Shown here piece after piece: positions 1-10,459 of a DNA stretch of 64,000 bases. The stretch lies in the NCBI GenBank assembly GCA_964035575.1, contig OZ037853.1, positions 1,520,501 to 1,584,500 of the forward strand. The letters run 5' to 3'. The stretch comes from Rhynchopus sp. YZ270_cl-10. Taxonomy: Eukaryota; Euglenozoa; Diplonemea; Diplonemida; Diplonemidae. Below the pieces are notes generated by a model. That model made no database searches. It had not been told where the DNA came from and saw only the letters and a program-made list of their open reading frames with translations. The first letter of the stretch is position 1; the number at the start of each line of letters is the position of its first letter. Both the position numbers and the translations under genes were made by a program.

Positions 1-2729
1 CCTAGTAGGGGGGGCGCGTGATCACTCAGCAGTCAAACAACAACATTTGAAAGACCTCATGGAATACGAGGACCGCTAACTTCGGCGACATGGTAGCTTT
101 TACGTGCAAGCCGAAGCCTGAACCTAAGACCTCCCTAGTAGGGGGGGCGCGTGATCACTCAGCAGACAAACTACATCATCAGAAATGCCTCATGGAATAC
201 GAGGACCGCTAACTTCGACGACATGGTAGCTTTTACGTGCTAGCCGAAGCATGAACCTAAGACCTCCCTAGTAGGGGGGGGCGCGTGATCACTCAGCAGA
301 CAAACAACAACATCTGAAAGACCTCATGGAATACGAGGACCGCTAACTTCGACGACATGGTAGCTTTTACGTGCAAGCCGAAGCATGAACCTAAGACCTC
401 CCTAGTAGGGGGGGCGCGTGATCACTCAGCAGACAAACTACATCAGAAATGCCTCATGGAATACGAGGACCGCTAACTTCGACGACATGGTAGCTTTTAC
501 GTGCTAGCCGAAGCATGAACCTAAGACCTCCCTAGTAGGGGGGGCGCGTGATCACTCAGCAGACAAACAACAACATCTGAAAGACCTCATGGAATACGAG
601 GACCGCTAACTTCGGCGACATGGTAGTTCTTTACGTGCAAGCCGAAGCATGAACCTAAGACCTCCCTAGTAGGGGGGGGCGCGTGATCACTCAGCAGTCA
701 AACAACAACATCTGAAAGACCTCATGGAATACGAGGACCGCTAACTTCGACGACATGGTAGCTTTTACGTGCTAGCCGAAGCATGAACCTAAGACCTCCC
801 TAGTAGGGGGGGCGCGTGATCACTCAGCAGTCAAACAACAACATCTGAAAGACCTCATGGAATACGAGGACCGCTAACTTCGACGACATGATAGCTTTTA
901 CGTGCTAGCCGAAGCATGAACCTAAGACCTCCCTAGTAGGGGGGGCGCGTGATCACTCAGCAGTCAAACAACAACATCTGAAAGACCTCATGGAATACGA
1001 GGACCGCTAACTTCGACGACATGGTAGCTTTTACGTGCAAGCCGAAGCCTGAACCTAAGACCTCCCTAGTAGGGGGGGCGCGTGATCACTCAGCAGACAA
1101 ACTACATCAGAAATGCCTCATGGAATACGAGGACCGCTAACTTCGACGACATGGTAGCTTTTACGTGCTAGCCGAAGCATGAACCTAAGACCTCCCTAGT
1201 AGGGGGGGGCGCGTGATCACTCAGCAGACAAACAACAACATCTGAAAGACCTCATGGAATACGAGGACCGCTAACTTCGACGACATGGTAGCTTTTACGT
1301 GCAAGCCGAAGCATGAACCTAAGACCTCCCTAGTAGGGGGGGCGCGTGATCACTCAGCAGACAAACTACATCAGAAATGCCTCATGGAATACGAGGACCG
1401 CTAACTTCGACGACATGGTAGCTTTTACGTGCTAGCCGAAGCATGAACCTAAGACCTCCCTAGTAGGGGGGGCGCGTGATCACTCAGCAGTCAAACAACA
1501 ACATCTGAAAGACCTCATGGAATACGAGGACCGCTAACTTCGACGACATGATAGCTTTTACGTGCTAGCCGAAGCATGAACCTAAGACCTCCCTAGTAGG
1601 GGGGGCGCGTGATCACTCAGCAGTCAAACAACAACATCTGAAAGACCTCATGGAATACGAGGACCGCTAACTTCGACGACATGGTAGCTTTTACGTGCAA
1701 GCCGAAGCCTGAACCTAAGACCTCCCTAGTAGGGGGGGCGCGTGATCACTCAGCAGACAAACTACATCAGAAATGCCTCATGGAATACGAGGACCGCTAA
1801 CTTCGACGACATGGTAGCTTTTACGTGCTAGCCGAAGCATGAACCTAAGACCTCCCTAGTAGGGGGGGGCGCGTGATCACTCAGCAGACAAACAACAACA
1901 TCTGAAAGACCTCATGGAATACGAGGACCGCTAACTTCGGCGACATGGTAGTTCTTTACGTGCAAGCCGAAGCATGAACCTAAGACCTCCCTAGTAGGGG
2001 GGGCGCGTGATCACTCAGCAGTCAAACAACAACATCTGAAAGACCTCATGGAATACGAGGACCGCTAACTTCGACGACATGGTAGCTTTTACGTGCAAGC
2101 CGAAGCATGAACCTAAGACCTCCCTAGTAGGGGGGGCGCGTGATCACTCAGCAGACAAACTACATCAGAAATGCCTCATGGAATACGAGGACCGCTAACT
2201 TCGACGACATGGTAGCTTTTACGTGCTAGCCGAAGCATGAACCTAAGACCTCCCTAGTAGGGGGGGGCGCGTGATCACTCAGCAGACAAACAACAACATC
2301 TGAAAGACCTCATGGAATACGAGGACCGCTAACTTCGGCGACATGGTAGTTCTTTACGTGCAAGCCGAAGCATGAACCTAAGACCTCCCTAGTAGGGGGG
2401 GGCGCGTGATCACTCAGCAGTCAAACAACAACATCTGAAAGACCTCATGGAATACGAGGACCGCTAACTTCGACGACATGGTAGCTTTTACGTGCTAGCC
2501 GAAGCATGAACCTAAGACCTCCCTAGTAGGGGGGGCGCGTGATCACTCAGCAGTCAAACAACAACATCTGAAAGACCTCATGGAATACGAGGACCGCTAA
2601 CTTCGGCGACATGGTAGCTTTTACGTGCTAGCCGAAGCATGAACCTAAGACCTCCCTAGTAGGGGGGGCGCGTGATCACTCAGCAGACAAACTACAACAT
2701 CAGAAACGATGCCCATGGAATATGAGGCA
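1..2729. repeat. Satellite array, unit about 133 bp, 20 full units plus a partial one
   Basis: Units begin at 1, 134, 267, 401, 531, 665, 799, 932, 1065, 1195, 1329, 1459, 1592, 1725, 1855, 1990, 2123, 2253, 2388, 2522 and 2655, with lengths 130-135 bp. Each opens with CCTAGTAG, a run of 7-8 G and GCGTGATCACTCAGCAG. Two unit types alternate irregularly, differing by a 3-4 bp indel (CAACAACATCTGAAAGAC versus CTACATCAGAAATGC). Minor variants (GATAGC for GGTAGC, TTCTTTACG for CTTTTACG) mark sub-lineages. No open frame of note runs through it, and no Sm site, splice donor or 5S rRNA-like sequence was seen, so a role as an RNA gene array is not supported. The array starts at the first base of the window, so its true left end is unknown. 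Confidence 0.97.
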
Positions 2730-2987
2730 ATTCTTAGTATTTTACCTTATTCGTGTATTTCAATCTTGGTCAACGACATTCTTGTTTTTAAAACATTGTT
2801 TTTCAGTTACTATAGCGACGCGTAAGCCCAAATGGCTCTGTTGCTGTTCATTGCTTTTCCTTTTCAAGTTGATACAAGATTTTTTATTTTATTTTAAGTT
2901 GGTTCAGCCTCGCGTCAGCCCATTGGCGCTGTCGCTGAACCCAAACATTTTCCTTTTCTTTGTTCGGTTTTTGGCCCGTGAGACCCA
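2730..2987. other. AT-rich junction between satellite and LRR fragment
   Basis: The satellite pattern breaks down after about 2729 into T-rich sequence with no supported gene. The open frame covering part of it (2722-3099) has no family resemblance and is rich in Phe and Leu from T runs. Confidence 0.6.
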
Positions 2988-3557
2988 GTGTTACTGCAAT
3001 ACTGGGTTCGCGAGCCTGAAGCCAGGGGTGGCTGCATTCCTTTTCGGACCGGGGTGCTCCATCCTATTTTTAAAAAACGTTTACCTGCTGAGAGGCTGAA
3101 GACTGTTAAGAATCCTGAGGTGGCGTGTTTGCTTCTGCAGGCGGAGGTTGCGACGGTGATTCCTCGTGAATTCTTGTGGAGGGCATCGTTGACGAGTCTT
3201 GATCTGAGTGCTGAGTCTGTTGTGACTCACATTGGTTCCTGGTTTCTTGCGGAGTGCACTTCATTGACAAGCATCGACCTCTCTGGGTTGATCCAAGTCA
3301 CACACATTGGCGACGGCTTCCTTTCTGCATGCAGGTCTTTGTGTTCACTGGACTTATCACCATTCAGCAGTGTCACAGAGATTGACTCCTTCTTGTTTCT
3401 TGGTGCATGCATTTCGTTGGAGAGCATCTACCTCACCGGTTGCAGCGATGTTGTGTCGAGCACAGTGAGGAACGAACAGCTATGGCATTTAGTGGTTGAA
3501 TCCCGTCCGAAACGCGGCAGAGATGAACCACTTGAGGAATCCCGCAAAAGCGACTGA
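2988..3557 (+). pseudogene. Leucine-rich-repeat protein fragment, lacking an ATG start
   Basis: The frame is open from 2988 to a stop at 3557 and encodes about four tandem leucine-rich repeats of roughly 24 residues with the form FL-x-x-C-x-SLTSIDLS-x-L-x-x-VTxIG. These are followed by a last repeat (SIYLTGC) and a charged tail. This repeat style belongs to the short LRR/BspA-like families that are abundant in several protists. No ATG lies anywhere in the frame (it opens at a GTG), and the first 45 codons have a composition unlike the rest. The copy is therefore probably a 5'-truncated gene, or an internal or terminal exon of a gene whose start has been lost in the T-rich stretch upstream. 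Proteins of this family are usually much longer. A second remnant of the same 3' end lies near 10460-10580. No function can be assigned beyond protein-protein interaction. Confidence 0.6.
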
Positions 3558-4034
3558 GACACGCAGAGTGACGCCGCCAGCTGCGCACTGCGACCTCGAA
3601 GCTGCACGACGCACACCCTCACAGGCCACTCCTCCCGCAAAGCACTGCGGGCAACAGAGCTGGAAACGCTACTGCAGCGTCTGCGGGCGGGCAGGGGTGT
3701 CTTATGCGACGGCACAAGAGATCGTTTGAATTCCCTCCAGTCCGTCGGTGCCCCTGTGCTCATTGCATTCATCAAGCGCCCACTGTTGTGTTCTAGAGCA
3801 CGTGTCTCGTGCCTCGGAGCTCGTGGGTGTTTTGTGTTTGTTTGTGTTTCTGCCTCTCGCCCCCTCTCAGTCTTGCTTTCATGAAATACCCAAAGACTCT
3901 CTCCCCACAACAGTACAACCCACAAATGATAGACTTTGGTTTAAAGAATGGTACACTGTGTGTGCTGCCTTCTCCCTCTCCCGTCCCTCCTCCTCACCCC
4001 TGGTGTGCGTAGAAGACAACTCGGCTTCTCATCC
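3558..4034. other. Intergenic, pyrimidine-rich
   Basis: The first roughly 90 bp continue the sequence shared with 10500-10580. The rest is C/T-rich, with long pyrimidine tracts at 3850-3870 and 3965-4000 followed by an AG at about 4011-4012. No supported gene. Confidence 0.5.
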
Positions 4035-4298
4035 ATGTCTTATCACGACCGGTCCTCTGTTGCGAGGCGGGAGGTCATCACGCAGTTTGAGTCTGCCACA
4101 GAGGACTTCGTATTCTGTGATGTTGCTTTTGGCAATAGAAAAAGGAAGGGAGTAGGGGTATGTCCTTTTAGCATTGCAGGTGATCATAATAAAACCTGCA
4201 TTCTTGAACTTTTCTACGGACGTGATTTTCATTGGACGAAGGCCCCTTATTGTTCTTCACACAACACACAAACAGGGACAACACACCAACTTCTGTGA
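4035..4298 (+). CDS. Possible small open frame of 87 codons, unknown
   Basis: An ATG at 4035 follows a pyrimidine tract and an AG by about 22 bases, as the larger genes here do. The first 40 or so residues have a protein-like, mixed charge composition. The second half, after a GTATGT at about 4159, is less convincing and runs into the leader of the next gene, stopping 31 bases before its ATG. It may be an upstream reading frame on the next gene's transcript, an exon fragment of a lost gene, or chance. No family is recognised. Confidence 0.2.
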   Translation: MSYHDRSSVARREVITQFESATEDFVFCDVAFGNRKRKGVGVCPFSIAGDHNKTCILELFYGRDFHWTKAPYCSSHNTQTGTTHQLL

Positions 4299-4314
4299 AC
4301 AAACACAACACACA

Positions 4315-4325
4315 TTTTGTTTCAG
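4315..4325 (+). promoter_or_regulatory. Pyrimidine-rich AG acceptor just before the NACHT gene start
   Basis: TTTTGTTTCAG ends four bases before the ATG at 4330. It looks like a 3' splice site and would set a very short leader, either by trans-splicing or as the end of a 5' UTR intron. It also argues that the in-frame codons upstream of 4330, which have no ATG, are not translated. Confidence 0.5.
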
Positions 4326-4329
4326 GAAG

Positions 4330-7300
4330 ATGGGATCCGGAGCGTCGAAGCCTGAAAAGGACGAGATTGCAAAGGGAATTACTGGGAAGGAGAGGCCCGT
4401 GGACGCAGTGGACAGCGTGGACGGGAGGACAATGCTGCACAGTGCGGTGCTTGCGGGGGACGTGGAGGCAGTGCGGTTTCTTGTGGAGAACGGGGCAGGG
4501 AACGTGCGTGACAGGGACGGGAAGGTGCCGCTGTGGTACGCACTGCAGCACAGGGACGCGGATGTGCGGGGGCGACTTGCGGCGGAGCTGGGGGCGCATG
4601 CAGCACAGATCCTTGTGGAGGTGGAGGATGCTGTGCAGGTATACCTCACTGACGGTGTCGCCACAACTACAACAACAGCACCAAGAACAACAAGTATGGC
4701 AGTGGAACGGGGCAGTGGAGATGCAACGACAGCACCTCTGACTGACCCTCACGTGGACATGGCGAAAGACACGAATACCTCGACTGGAGACAGACACCTG
4801 GGAGAGGACGATCTTGACGGGGACACGGGTGCACTGCGGCACACAGACGGACGGAAGGTGGAGTTCCTGCGGAAAACAGACGACAACAACAAGAACAAGA
4901 ACAGCAATGGAGGTGAAGACCTGCTGTGCTGGCTGCGTGGTCTGCCAAAGGTGGATCCGCCGTTGGGCTACACAGACGAACACGTGCGGCACATGGAGGC
5001 GGGGTTCCGTGTGGTGTGCAAGCGTCTGCTGGAGGACATGAGAGGACGGAGGGAGGCTGCGGGGACACGTGGTGGGCACGTGGAGGTGGAGGACTGGATG
5101 GCGGCACGCGACCCGTTTGAGCTGCTGCTGTCGGGGTTCCTGTTCACGTCTGACTGTGTGGAGTATGTGCTGGACAGCGGCGGGGATGTTGTGTGCGACG
5201 AGAAGGACGGCACACCGCAGATTGCGAAAGGGCCTGACGGGAAGCTGCGGTACATCAAACTGACGGAGCGGGCTGTGCTGGACAACCACGGGAGTGCTGC
5301 TGATGTGAAATCACAGTCGCTTGCGCTGTACATGACGATGAACACTGCGATGCGTGCTGTGGGGAAGCTGGCTGCGGTGAAGGAGTGGAAGGGGACACCT
5401 GAGAAGACAGCACCGAACGTGTTTGAGCTGTGTCCCGCACCCCCGCAGCTGCACGTGATTGCGACCTTTGCGCCGCTGATCCGTGGTCTGGACCGGCTGA
5501 TTGGGAGCCGGCGGAAGCAGCTGCGGACTGTGTTCCGCGGGATCAATGTGAACGTGTCTGCGAAGTACGCGCTGAATACGCACATTGTGTGGAACAGCTT
5601 CACGTCGACAACACTGAAGCGGGATGTGGCTCGGAGCTTCATGTACGGGAAGGGGGGCACGTTCTTTGTGGTGGTGGCGAAGGAGGGTGCTGCAGACGTG
5701 AAGTTCTCGTCTGTGTATGCTTCGGAGGACGAGCTGCTGTACACAGCGAACATCGAGTACCGGGTGCAGTGGAAGCTTTCGCCGACGTTGCTGCGGATGA
5801 TGGGGCTGCGCTTTGACGTGATTGTGATGCAGGAGGTGTGTTCTGGTGTGGGGAAGGGTGTGGGTGTTGGGGAGACGAGTGCGGCTGAGCAGGTGGGTGC
5901 GCTGCAGGAGGTGATGGGACACACAGTCGCGTTCTTCGAGGACTACCTTGCGCAGTACGTGGAGGGGCGTGTGGGGGACGACACACGTGTGGATGAGTCG
6001 GAGACACGTCCGCTGATGAAGGAGGTGCGGAGGTGGCTTCGTGCACGTGTATGCAGGAGGCCAACGTCTTCCGTGTGCACACAGGCAGCAGCGTGCGCAG
6101 AGACGGATACGAAGAAGAAGGCGGGTAAGGCAAGTCCTCAAAAGAAAAAGAAGAAGACAAAATGTGCTGACATCACAAGTAGCATCGGTACACCCGAATT
6201 ACCAGAGCATGTAGTTCCAAGACGAAGGAAATCGAAGCGTGGTGTGCTGTGTGTGATCGGAGAAGGAGGGAGCGGGAAGACGTCTGCTTCGATTGCAATT
6301 CTGAGCGACCTTGCAACGTCTGCGAGGAAGAAGGATGCGGATGCGAAGCCGTACTTCCCTGTGTTTGTGGCGCTGCCGACTGTGAAGCAGCACCTGCTTG
6401 AGAAGGGAGGGCTGGACAGGTTTGTGCTGGAGTCGTTTGCGCTGCGGGAGGCGGACCGTGCGTTCCTTGCGGAGACGTACGAGGTTGTGCTGGTGCTGGA
6501 CTCGCTGGACGAGGTGGGGCTGACGCAGGAGGAGGTGGGTGCTGTGGTGGCTGAGGGTGGCCTTCTGTGCCGGCACCCGTGGGTGGAGGCACACTGCAGC
6601 GTTGTTGTGACTGTGCGTGGTGAGTACCTGAAGGGTGTGGACACGTCTCCGTCTGGTGTGTGTGGGGCTGGTGTGCGTGCTCTGTACATGCAGCCGTTCA
6701 CAGAGGTGGATGCGAGAACGTACATCGAGCGTGCAAACACAGCCTGGGAGAAGGAGAAGGAACACAAAGAGGAGAAGGAGAAGGAGAAGTCATCCCACAA
6801 GGAAGAGCGCACAGTGTTCGTGCGTGAGGAGGACGTTGAGGGACTTGTGCAGCTGCGGAACCCGTTTGTGCTGCACATGGCGTGCCACGCGCAGTGCAGC
6901 GGGAAGGCTTCTGAGGAGGTGATCTACGAGACCTACCTGGAGACGTGGACGAAGAAGGAGATGGCGTCTGGTGGAGTTGCTGTTGCTGGTGCTGTTTCGG
7001 ATGTGTCTTTGGAGGATGTGGTGCGTGCAGGGGAGCTTGTTGCATGCAGGATGCTGGAGACAAACGAGTGGCAGGGGACTGTGGGTGTGGCGTCGGAGGT
7101 TCTTGATTCGCAGCACGGTGTGTGTGAGGCTGTGCGGGATGCGTGCTTCCGCTGCCTGCCGTTCCGGATTGAGGACTTTGGGGAGGAGCGGAGTGCGTTC
7201 ACGTTCCGGCACAAGTCGCTTGGGGAACACCTTGCAGCACGGCGGCTTGCACGTGATCCAGCAGGGACACTGGGGACGCTGGTGCAGCGGAGCTTCAGCA

Positions 7301-9669
7301 AGGACTCGCAGCGTGTGCTTGGGTTCTTTGCGGCGCTGGTGTGTGGAAACAGTGTGCTGTACGAACGTGCCTGCACAGAGCTGCTTGCGGCTGTGAAGGC
7401 GACACGCGGCAGTGCAGGTGGAGGTGGAGATGCAGGTGTTGGTGGGGAGGGTGCTGTGACAGCAGGGTCGAATGCAGCAGCACTGCTGGCACGTGCACGC
7501 ATCCCTGTGAGTGGGGAGGACCTGAGCGGGATCCGTGTGTCGAACTGCGACCTGCGCGGGTCTCTGTTTGTGGAGACGGCGCTGACGGGCGCTTCCTTCT
7601 CGAACTGCTGGCTGGAGCACACTGAGTTCAACACCTGCGACATGGGTGGCACGATGCTGCCTGACTGCTCCCTTGGCACACCACTTCCTGTACTGCAGCA
7701 TGAAGCCTTTGATGTGGCACTGACACCTGATGGCAGTCACATGGTAACAGGTAGTACAAACGGAGTAAAGGGCCGTGTACATGTGTGGAGCATGTCTTCT
7801 GGGGAAGAAGTGATGGTCTTGGAAGGACATTCGAAGATGATCATTGGAGTGGCAGCAACACCTGACGGAACCCGCATAGTTTCCTGCTCCGGCGACAAAA
7901 CTGTGCGTGTGTGGGATATGCACACTGGGGAGGCAGTGTTCGTCTTGGAAGGCCACGAAGGTGGGGTGGAGGAAGTAGCAGTCACTCCCGACAGTTCTAA
8001 AGCTGTTTCAACTTCTCCTTCAGACGGCATCCGTGTGTGGGATCTCTCGACGGGGATGGAAGTGCTGGCAGTGAAGTCGCCTGACATTCGCAACATGGTT
8101 ATTACAAAGGATGGAAGTCAAATAGTGACAGGCTCTGAGGAGGTGCTGTGCGTATGGGATCTGGTGACGGGGAAGCAGGAGAGTCAACGGACTTGTCGTG
8201 TGAAGGATTCGCATGCACTGGCAGTCACTCCCGATGGATGCCATGTTGTTTCGTGCTGTTATGATGGCGCACATCTTTGGAACCTCTCCACTGGGGCAGA
8301 GGTGATGGTGTTCCATGCCGACGATCTGTTGAGAGCAGTGGCAGTCACTCCCGATGGATGTCACGTGGTTGCTGGATCCATGAGCGGCCCTGTGCACGTT
8401 TGGAGCATTTCGACTGGGAAGGAGGTGACGGTGTTGCAAGGACATACTGATAGCGTGAATGCACTGACGGTGTCACCAGATGGATGCCACGTGGTTTCAT
8501 GCTCCTTGGACGATACTGTTCGAGTGTGGAACATCACGACCGGGAAGGAGACACCAGGTTTCGAAGCAGTCTCAGGCGAGTCTGTGGCAGTGGCCCCTGA
8601 TGGATCCATCATTTCGTCCGGTGGCGAGAGGAGCTCCATCTGGAACGTATCCACCGGCAGGCAGACACAGGTAGTTGAAGCAGGGATTGCACATGCTGCT
8701 GCTGTGTCCCCAGATGGATCTCATGTAGTTTATTGCTCTTTCGACGACGCTGGCGAAAGGAGAGCGTGTGTGTGGGACGTTGCGACGGGGAAAGTGCAAC
8801 CTTTGTGCACAGATTCCAGTGAGTTTGCGGTGTTCTTGAAACAGCCTGGAAGACAGCGTTCCTTTGCAGTGTCTCCCGATGCATCTCACGTGGTGACCTG
8901 TTCACAGTCTTCACAGGAGGAAGACACTTGCTGTACGTATGTGTGGAGCATGCCGACTGGGAAGAAGGTGTCAGAATATGCAGGAACTACTTCCCGTACC
9001 AGAGGAGTGGTAGTGACTACTGATGGAGTGCATGTGGTTTCGTACTATTGTGATGGCACCGTACACATGTGGAAACTGCACACTGGAGAAGAGACGATGG
9101 TGTTCACAGGACATACATCTTATGTCAATGGCGTGGCCGTGACTCGTGATGGATCTCGCGTTGTTTCATGCTCTTACGACGAGACTGTGCGTGTGTGGGA
9201 TGTTGCCAGCGGGAAGGAGGTCTTCACCTTGAAGCATGGTGAGCGCGTGTGCGGAATTGCACTGACACCTGATGGAGCTCACGTGGTGTCGAGTACGCGC
9301 AGTGTGAATGTGTGGAGCATGACCACTGGTGAGAAGGTGGCAGGGATCAGGGCACATTGTGATTTGCGCAGACTTGCTGTGAGCCTTGATGGACGCGAAG
9401 TGATCTGTGCTTCCGACGACAACACTATACGTGTGTGGACGATCTGCACTGGGGAAGACGGCACGATTGATGGGTTGCGGTTGAAGAGAGTGATCGGTGT
9501 CCCTCCAACAGTTCCTCGTGCATTAGGCTGTCGCAATGCTGATGCTGTGGAACCTGAACTTGCGAGACGGATTCTTTGTCCTGTTGAGGAGGCTGACGAA
9601 GAGGACGACGAAGAGGCAGAGGAAGAGGCCTACGAATGCAGTCTGAGTGACGAGGACGAATGGTGTTGA
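4330..9669 (+). CDS. NLR-like STAND protein: ankyrin, ADP-ribosyltransferase, NACHT, pentapeptide-like and WD40 domains
   Basis: 1,779 residues, intronless. It starts MGSGAS, a good N-myristoylation signal (Gly2, Ser6), so membrane anchoring is predicted. Residues 30-100 are ankyrin-like and 108-175 are a low-complexity linker. Residues 195-500 hold an arginine-type ADP-ribosyltransferase with the R-S-E set: Arg403 in VFRG, FTSTT at 424-428 and E466-D-E468 in SEDELL. It is expected to move ADP-ribose from NAD to a protein. A basic linker (590-635) leads to a NACHT NTPase: Walker A GEGGSGKT 644-651 and Walker B LVLDSLDE to 728. A helical region follows, then pentapeptide-like repeats (1050-1115), 14 WD40 repeats (1120-1712, two seven-blade propellers) and an acidic tail ending DEDEWC. 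In STAND proteins the repeats sense, NACHT switches, and the N-terminal domain acts; here the effector would be the transferase. The ATG at 4330 is chosen because the upstream in-frame codons lack an ATG and a splice-acceptor-like TTTCAG precedes it. All key motifs look intact. Confidence 0.9.
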   Translation: MGSGASKPEKDEIAKGITGKERPVDAVDSVDGRTMLHSAVLAGDVEAVRFLVENGAGNVRDRDGKVPLWYALQHRDADVRGRLAAELGAHAAQILVEVEDAVQVYLTDGVATTTTTAPRTTSMAVERGSGDATTAPLTDPHVDMAKDTNTSTGDRHLGEDDLDGDTGALRHTDGRKVEFLRKTDDNNKNKNSNGGEDLLCWLRGLPKVDPPLGYTDEHVRHMEAGFRVVCKRLLEDMRGRREAAGTRGGHVEVEDWMAARDPFELLLSGFLFTSDCVEYVLDSGGDVVCDEKDGTPQIAKGPDGKLRYIKLTERAVLDNHGSAADVKSQSLALYMTMNTAMRAVGKLAAVKEWKGTPEKTAPNVFELCPAPPQLHVIATFAPLIRGLDRLIGSRRKQLRTVFRGINVNVSAKYALNTHIVWNSFTSTTLKRDVARSFMYGKGGTFFVVVAKEGAADVKFSSVYASEDELLYTANIEYRVQWKLSPTLLRMMGLRFDVIVMQEVCSGVGKGVGVGETSAAEQVGALQEVMGHTVAFFEDYLAQYVEGRVGDDTRVDESETRPLMKEVRRWLRARVCRRPTSSVCTQAAACAETDTKKKAGKASPQKKKKKTKCADITSSIGTPELPEHVVPRRRKSKRGVLCVIGEGGSGKTSASIAILSDLATSARKKDADAKPYFPVFVALPTVKQHLLEKGGLDRFVLESFALREADRAFLAETYEVVLVLDSLDEVGLTQEEVGAVVAEGGLLCRHPWVEAHCSVVVTVRGEYLKGVDTSPSGVCGAGVRALYMQPFTEVDARTYIERANTAWEKEKEHKEEKEKEKSSHKEERTVFVREEDVEGLVQLRNPFVLHMACHAQCSGKASEEVIYETYLETWTKKEMASGGVAVAGAVSDVSLEDVVRAGELVACRMLETNEWQGTVGVASEVLDSQHGVCEAVRDACFRCLPFRIEDFGEERSAFTFRHKSLGEHLAARRLARDPAGTLGTLVQRSFSKDSQRVLGFFAALVCGNSVLYERACTELLAAVKATRGSAGGGGDAGVGGEGAVTAGSNAAALLARARIPVSGEDLSGIRVSNCDLRGSLFVETALTGASFSNCWLEHTEFNTCDMGGTMLPDCSLGTPLPVLQHEAFDVALTPDGSHMVTGSTNGVKGRVHVWSMSSGEEVMVLEGHSKMIIGVAATPDGTRIVSCSGDKTVRVWDMHTGEAVFVLEGHEGGVEEVAVTPDSSKAVSTSPSDGIRVWDLSTGMEVLAVKSPDIRNMVITKDGSQIVTGSEEVLCVWDLVTGKQESQRTCRVKDSHALAVTPDGCHVVSCCYDGAHLWNLSTGAEVMVFHADDLLRAVAVTPDGCHVVAGSMSGPVHVWSISTGKEVTVLQGHTDSVNALTVSPDGCHVVSCSLDDTVRVWNITTGKETPGFEAVSGESVAVAPDGSIISSGGERSSIWNVSTGRQTQVVEAGIAHAAAVSPDGSHVVYCSFDDAGERRACVWDVATGKVQPLCTDSSEFAVFLKQPGRQRSFAVSPDASHVVTCSQSSQEEDTCCTYVWSMPTGKKVSEYAGTTSRTRGVVVTTDGVHVVSYYCDGTVHMWKLHTGEETMVFTGHTSYVNGVAVTRDGSRVVSCSYDETVRVWDVASGKEVFTLKHGERVCGIALTPDGAHVVSSTRSVNVWSMTTGEKVAGIRAHCDLRRLAVSLDGREVICASDDNTIRVWTICTGEDGTIDGLRLKRVIGVPPTVPRALGCRNADAVEPELARRILCPVEEADEEDDEEAEEEAYECSLSDEDEWC

Positions 9670-10459
9670 CACTGCCTCGTGCGGTGGTGCCCTCATGCCA
9701 CTGCGGGTGCGTTGTGCGAGGACAGAAGAGCGGCTTGTCGAGGTGTTACACTGCCAGTGCACTAAGTGTGCTGTCTGTTCATATTCACACGTCTTTTCCA
9801 AGATGTGTTGCGATTACACATGTTTTTTGACCACTTGGTTTTTGGAGTGTCACACACTGCCATTTCCACATCTGTACACTATTCATTTCCGACTTTGCTT
9901 TTCCCTGGAGTTTGGGGCTTTTGCTGTTTCGTTTTACCAAGGTGGAGCGTGAGGAATTCCACACACCTTCCATATTTTTGTGTTGAATGATTGAGAGTTT
10001 CAGTGTTGCGATAAAAACACCTGGTTTGCCTCACTGCATCGTGCTGGTGTGTGATTTCGACTTGGGTTCAGTTGTTTGTGCATTTTGTGCATTTTATTAC
10101 CGTGTGCATACCAATGAAGTGCTCTCTGGGGCTCGATAACGCGGAGAACCAGTACCTGCGTCCGCCGATGAACGGTGAGGTGTTTGCACTTTCAACGTCT
10201 CTTTTATTTGTCGGGGACATGACACTTGTGTCATATCTTAGGAAATCGTTGAGTATACGCGAAGACGATTCTCGTTCTCCTCATTCTCCCCCACACTATG
10301 TCAATACAACAGGTTAGATCATGTGGTCTGGGAGGGTTTGGGGTTTCTTCTTTCTCTCAGTTCAATCTTGAAAGTGTGATCTGGGGTGAGGAAGCGTTCC
10401 AACTTTTCAACTTCTTCCCCAATTTACCATGCGCGATCATTTCCCACCCCGTTTTTAGA

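Noticed and set aside
1-2729. CRISPR array or spliced-leader/5S RNA gene cluster
   Set aside because: Units are near-identical along their whole length with no unique spacers. No Sm site, splice donor or 5S internal-control sequence was seen.
4174-4329. Upstream extension of the NLR-like protein by 52 codons
   Set aside because: It opens at a TTG, has no ATG, contains a splice-acceptor-like TTTCAG, and would bury a clean N-myristoylation start.
10114-10174. Short coding-like exon ending at a GT
   Set aside because: Only about 20 codons; joining to the next plausible acceptor meets a stop within three codons, and no family is recognised.
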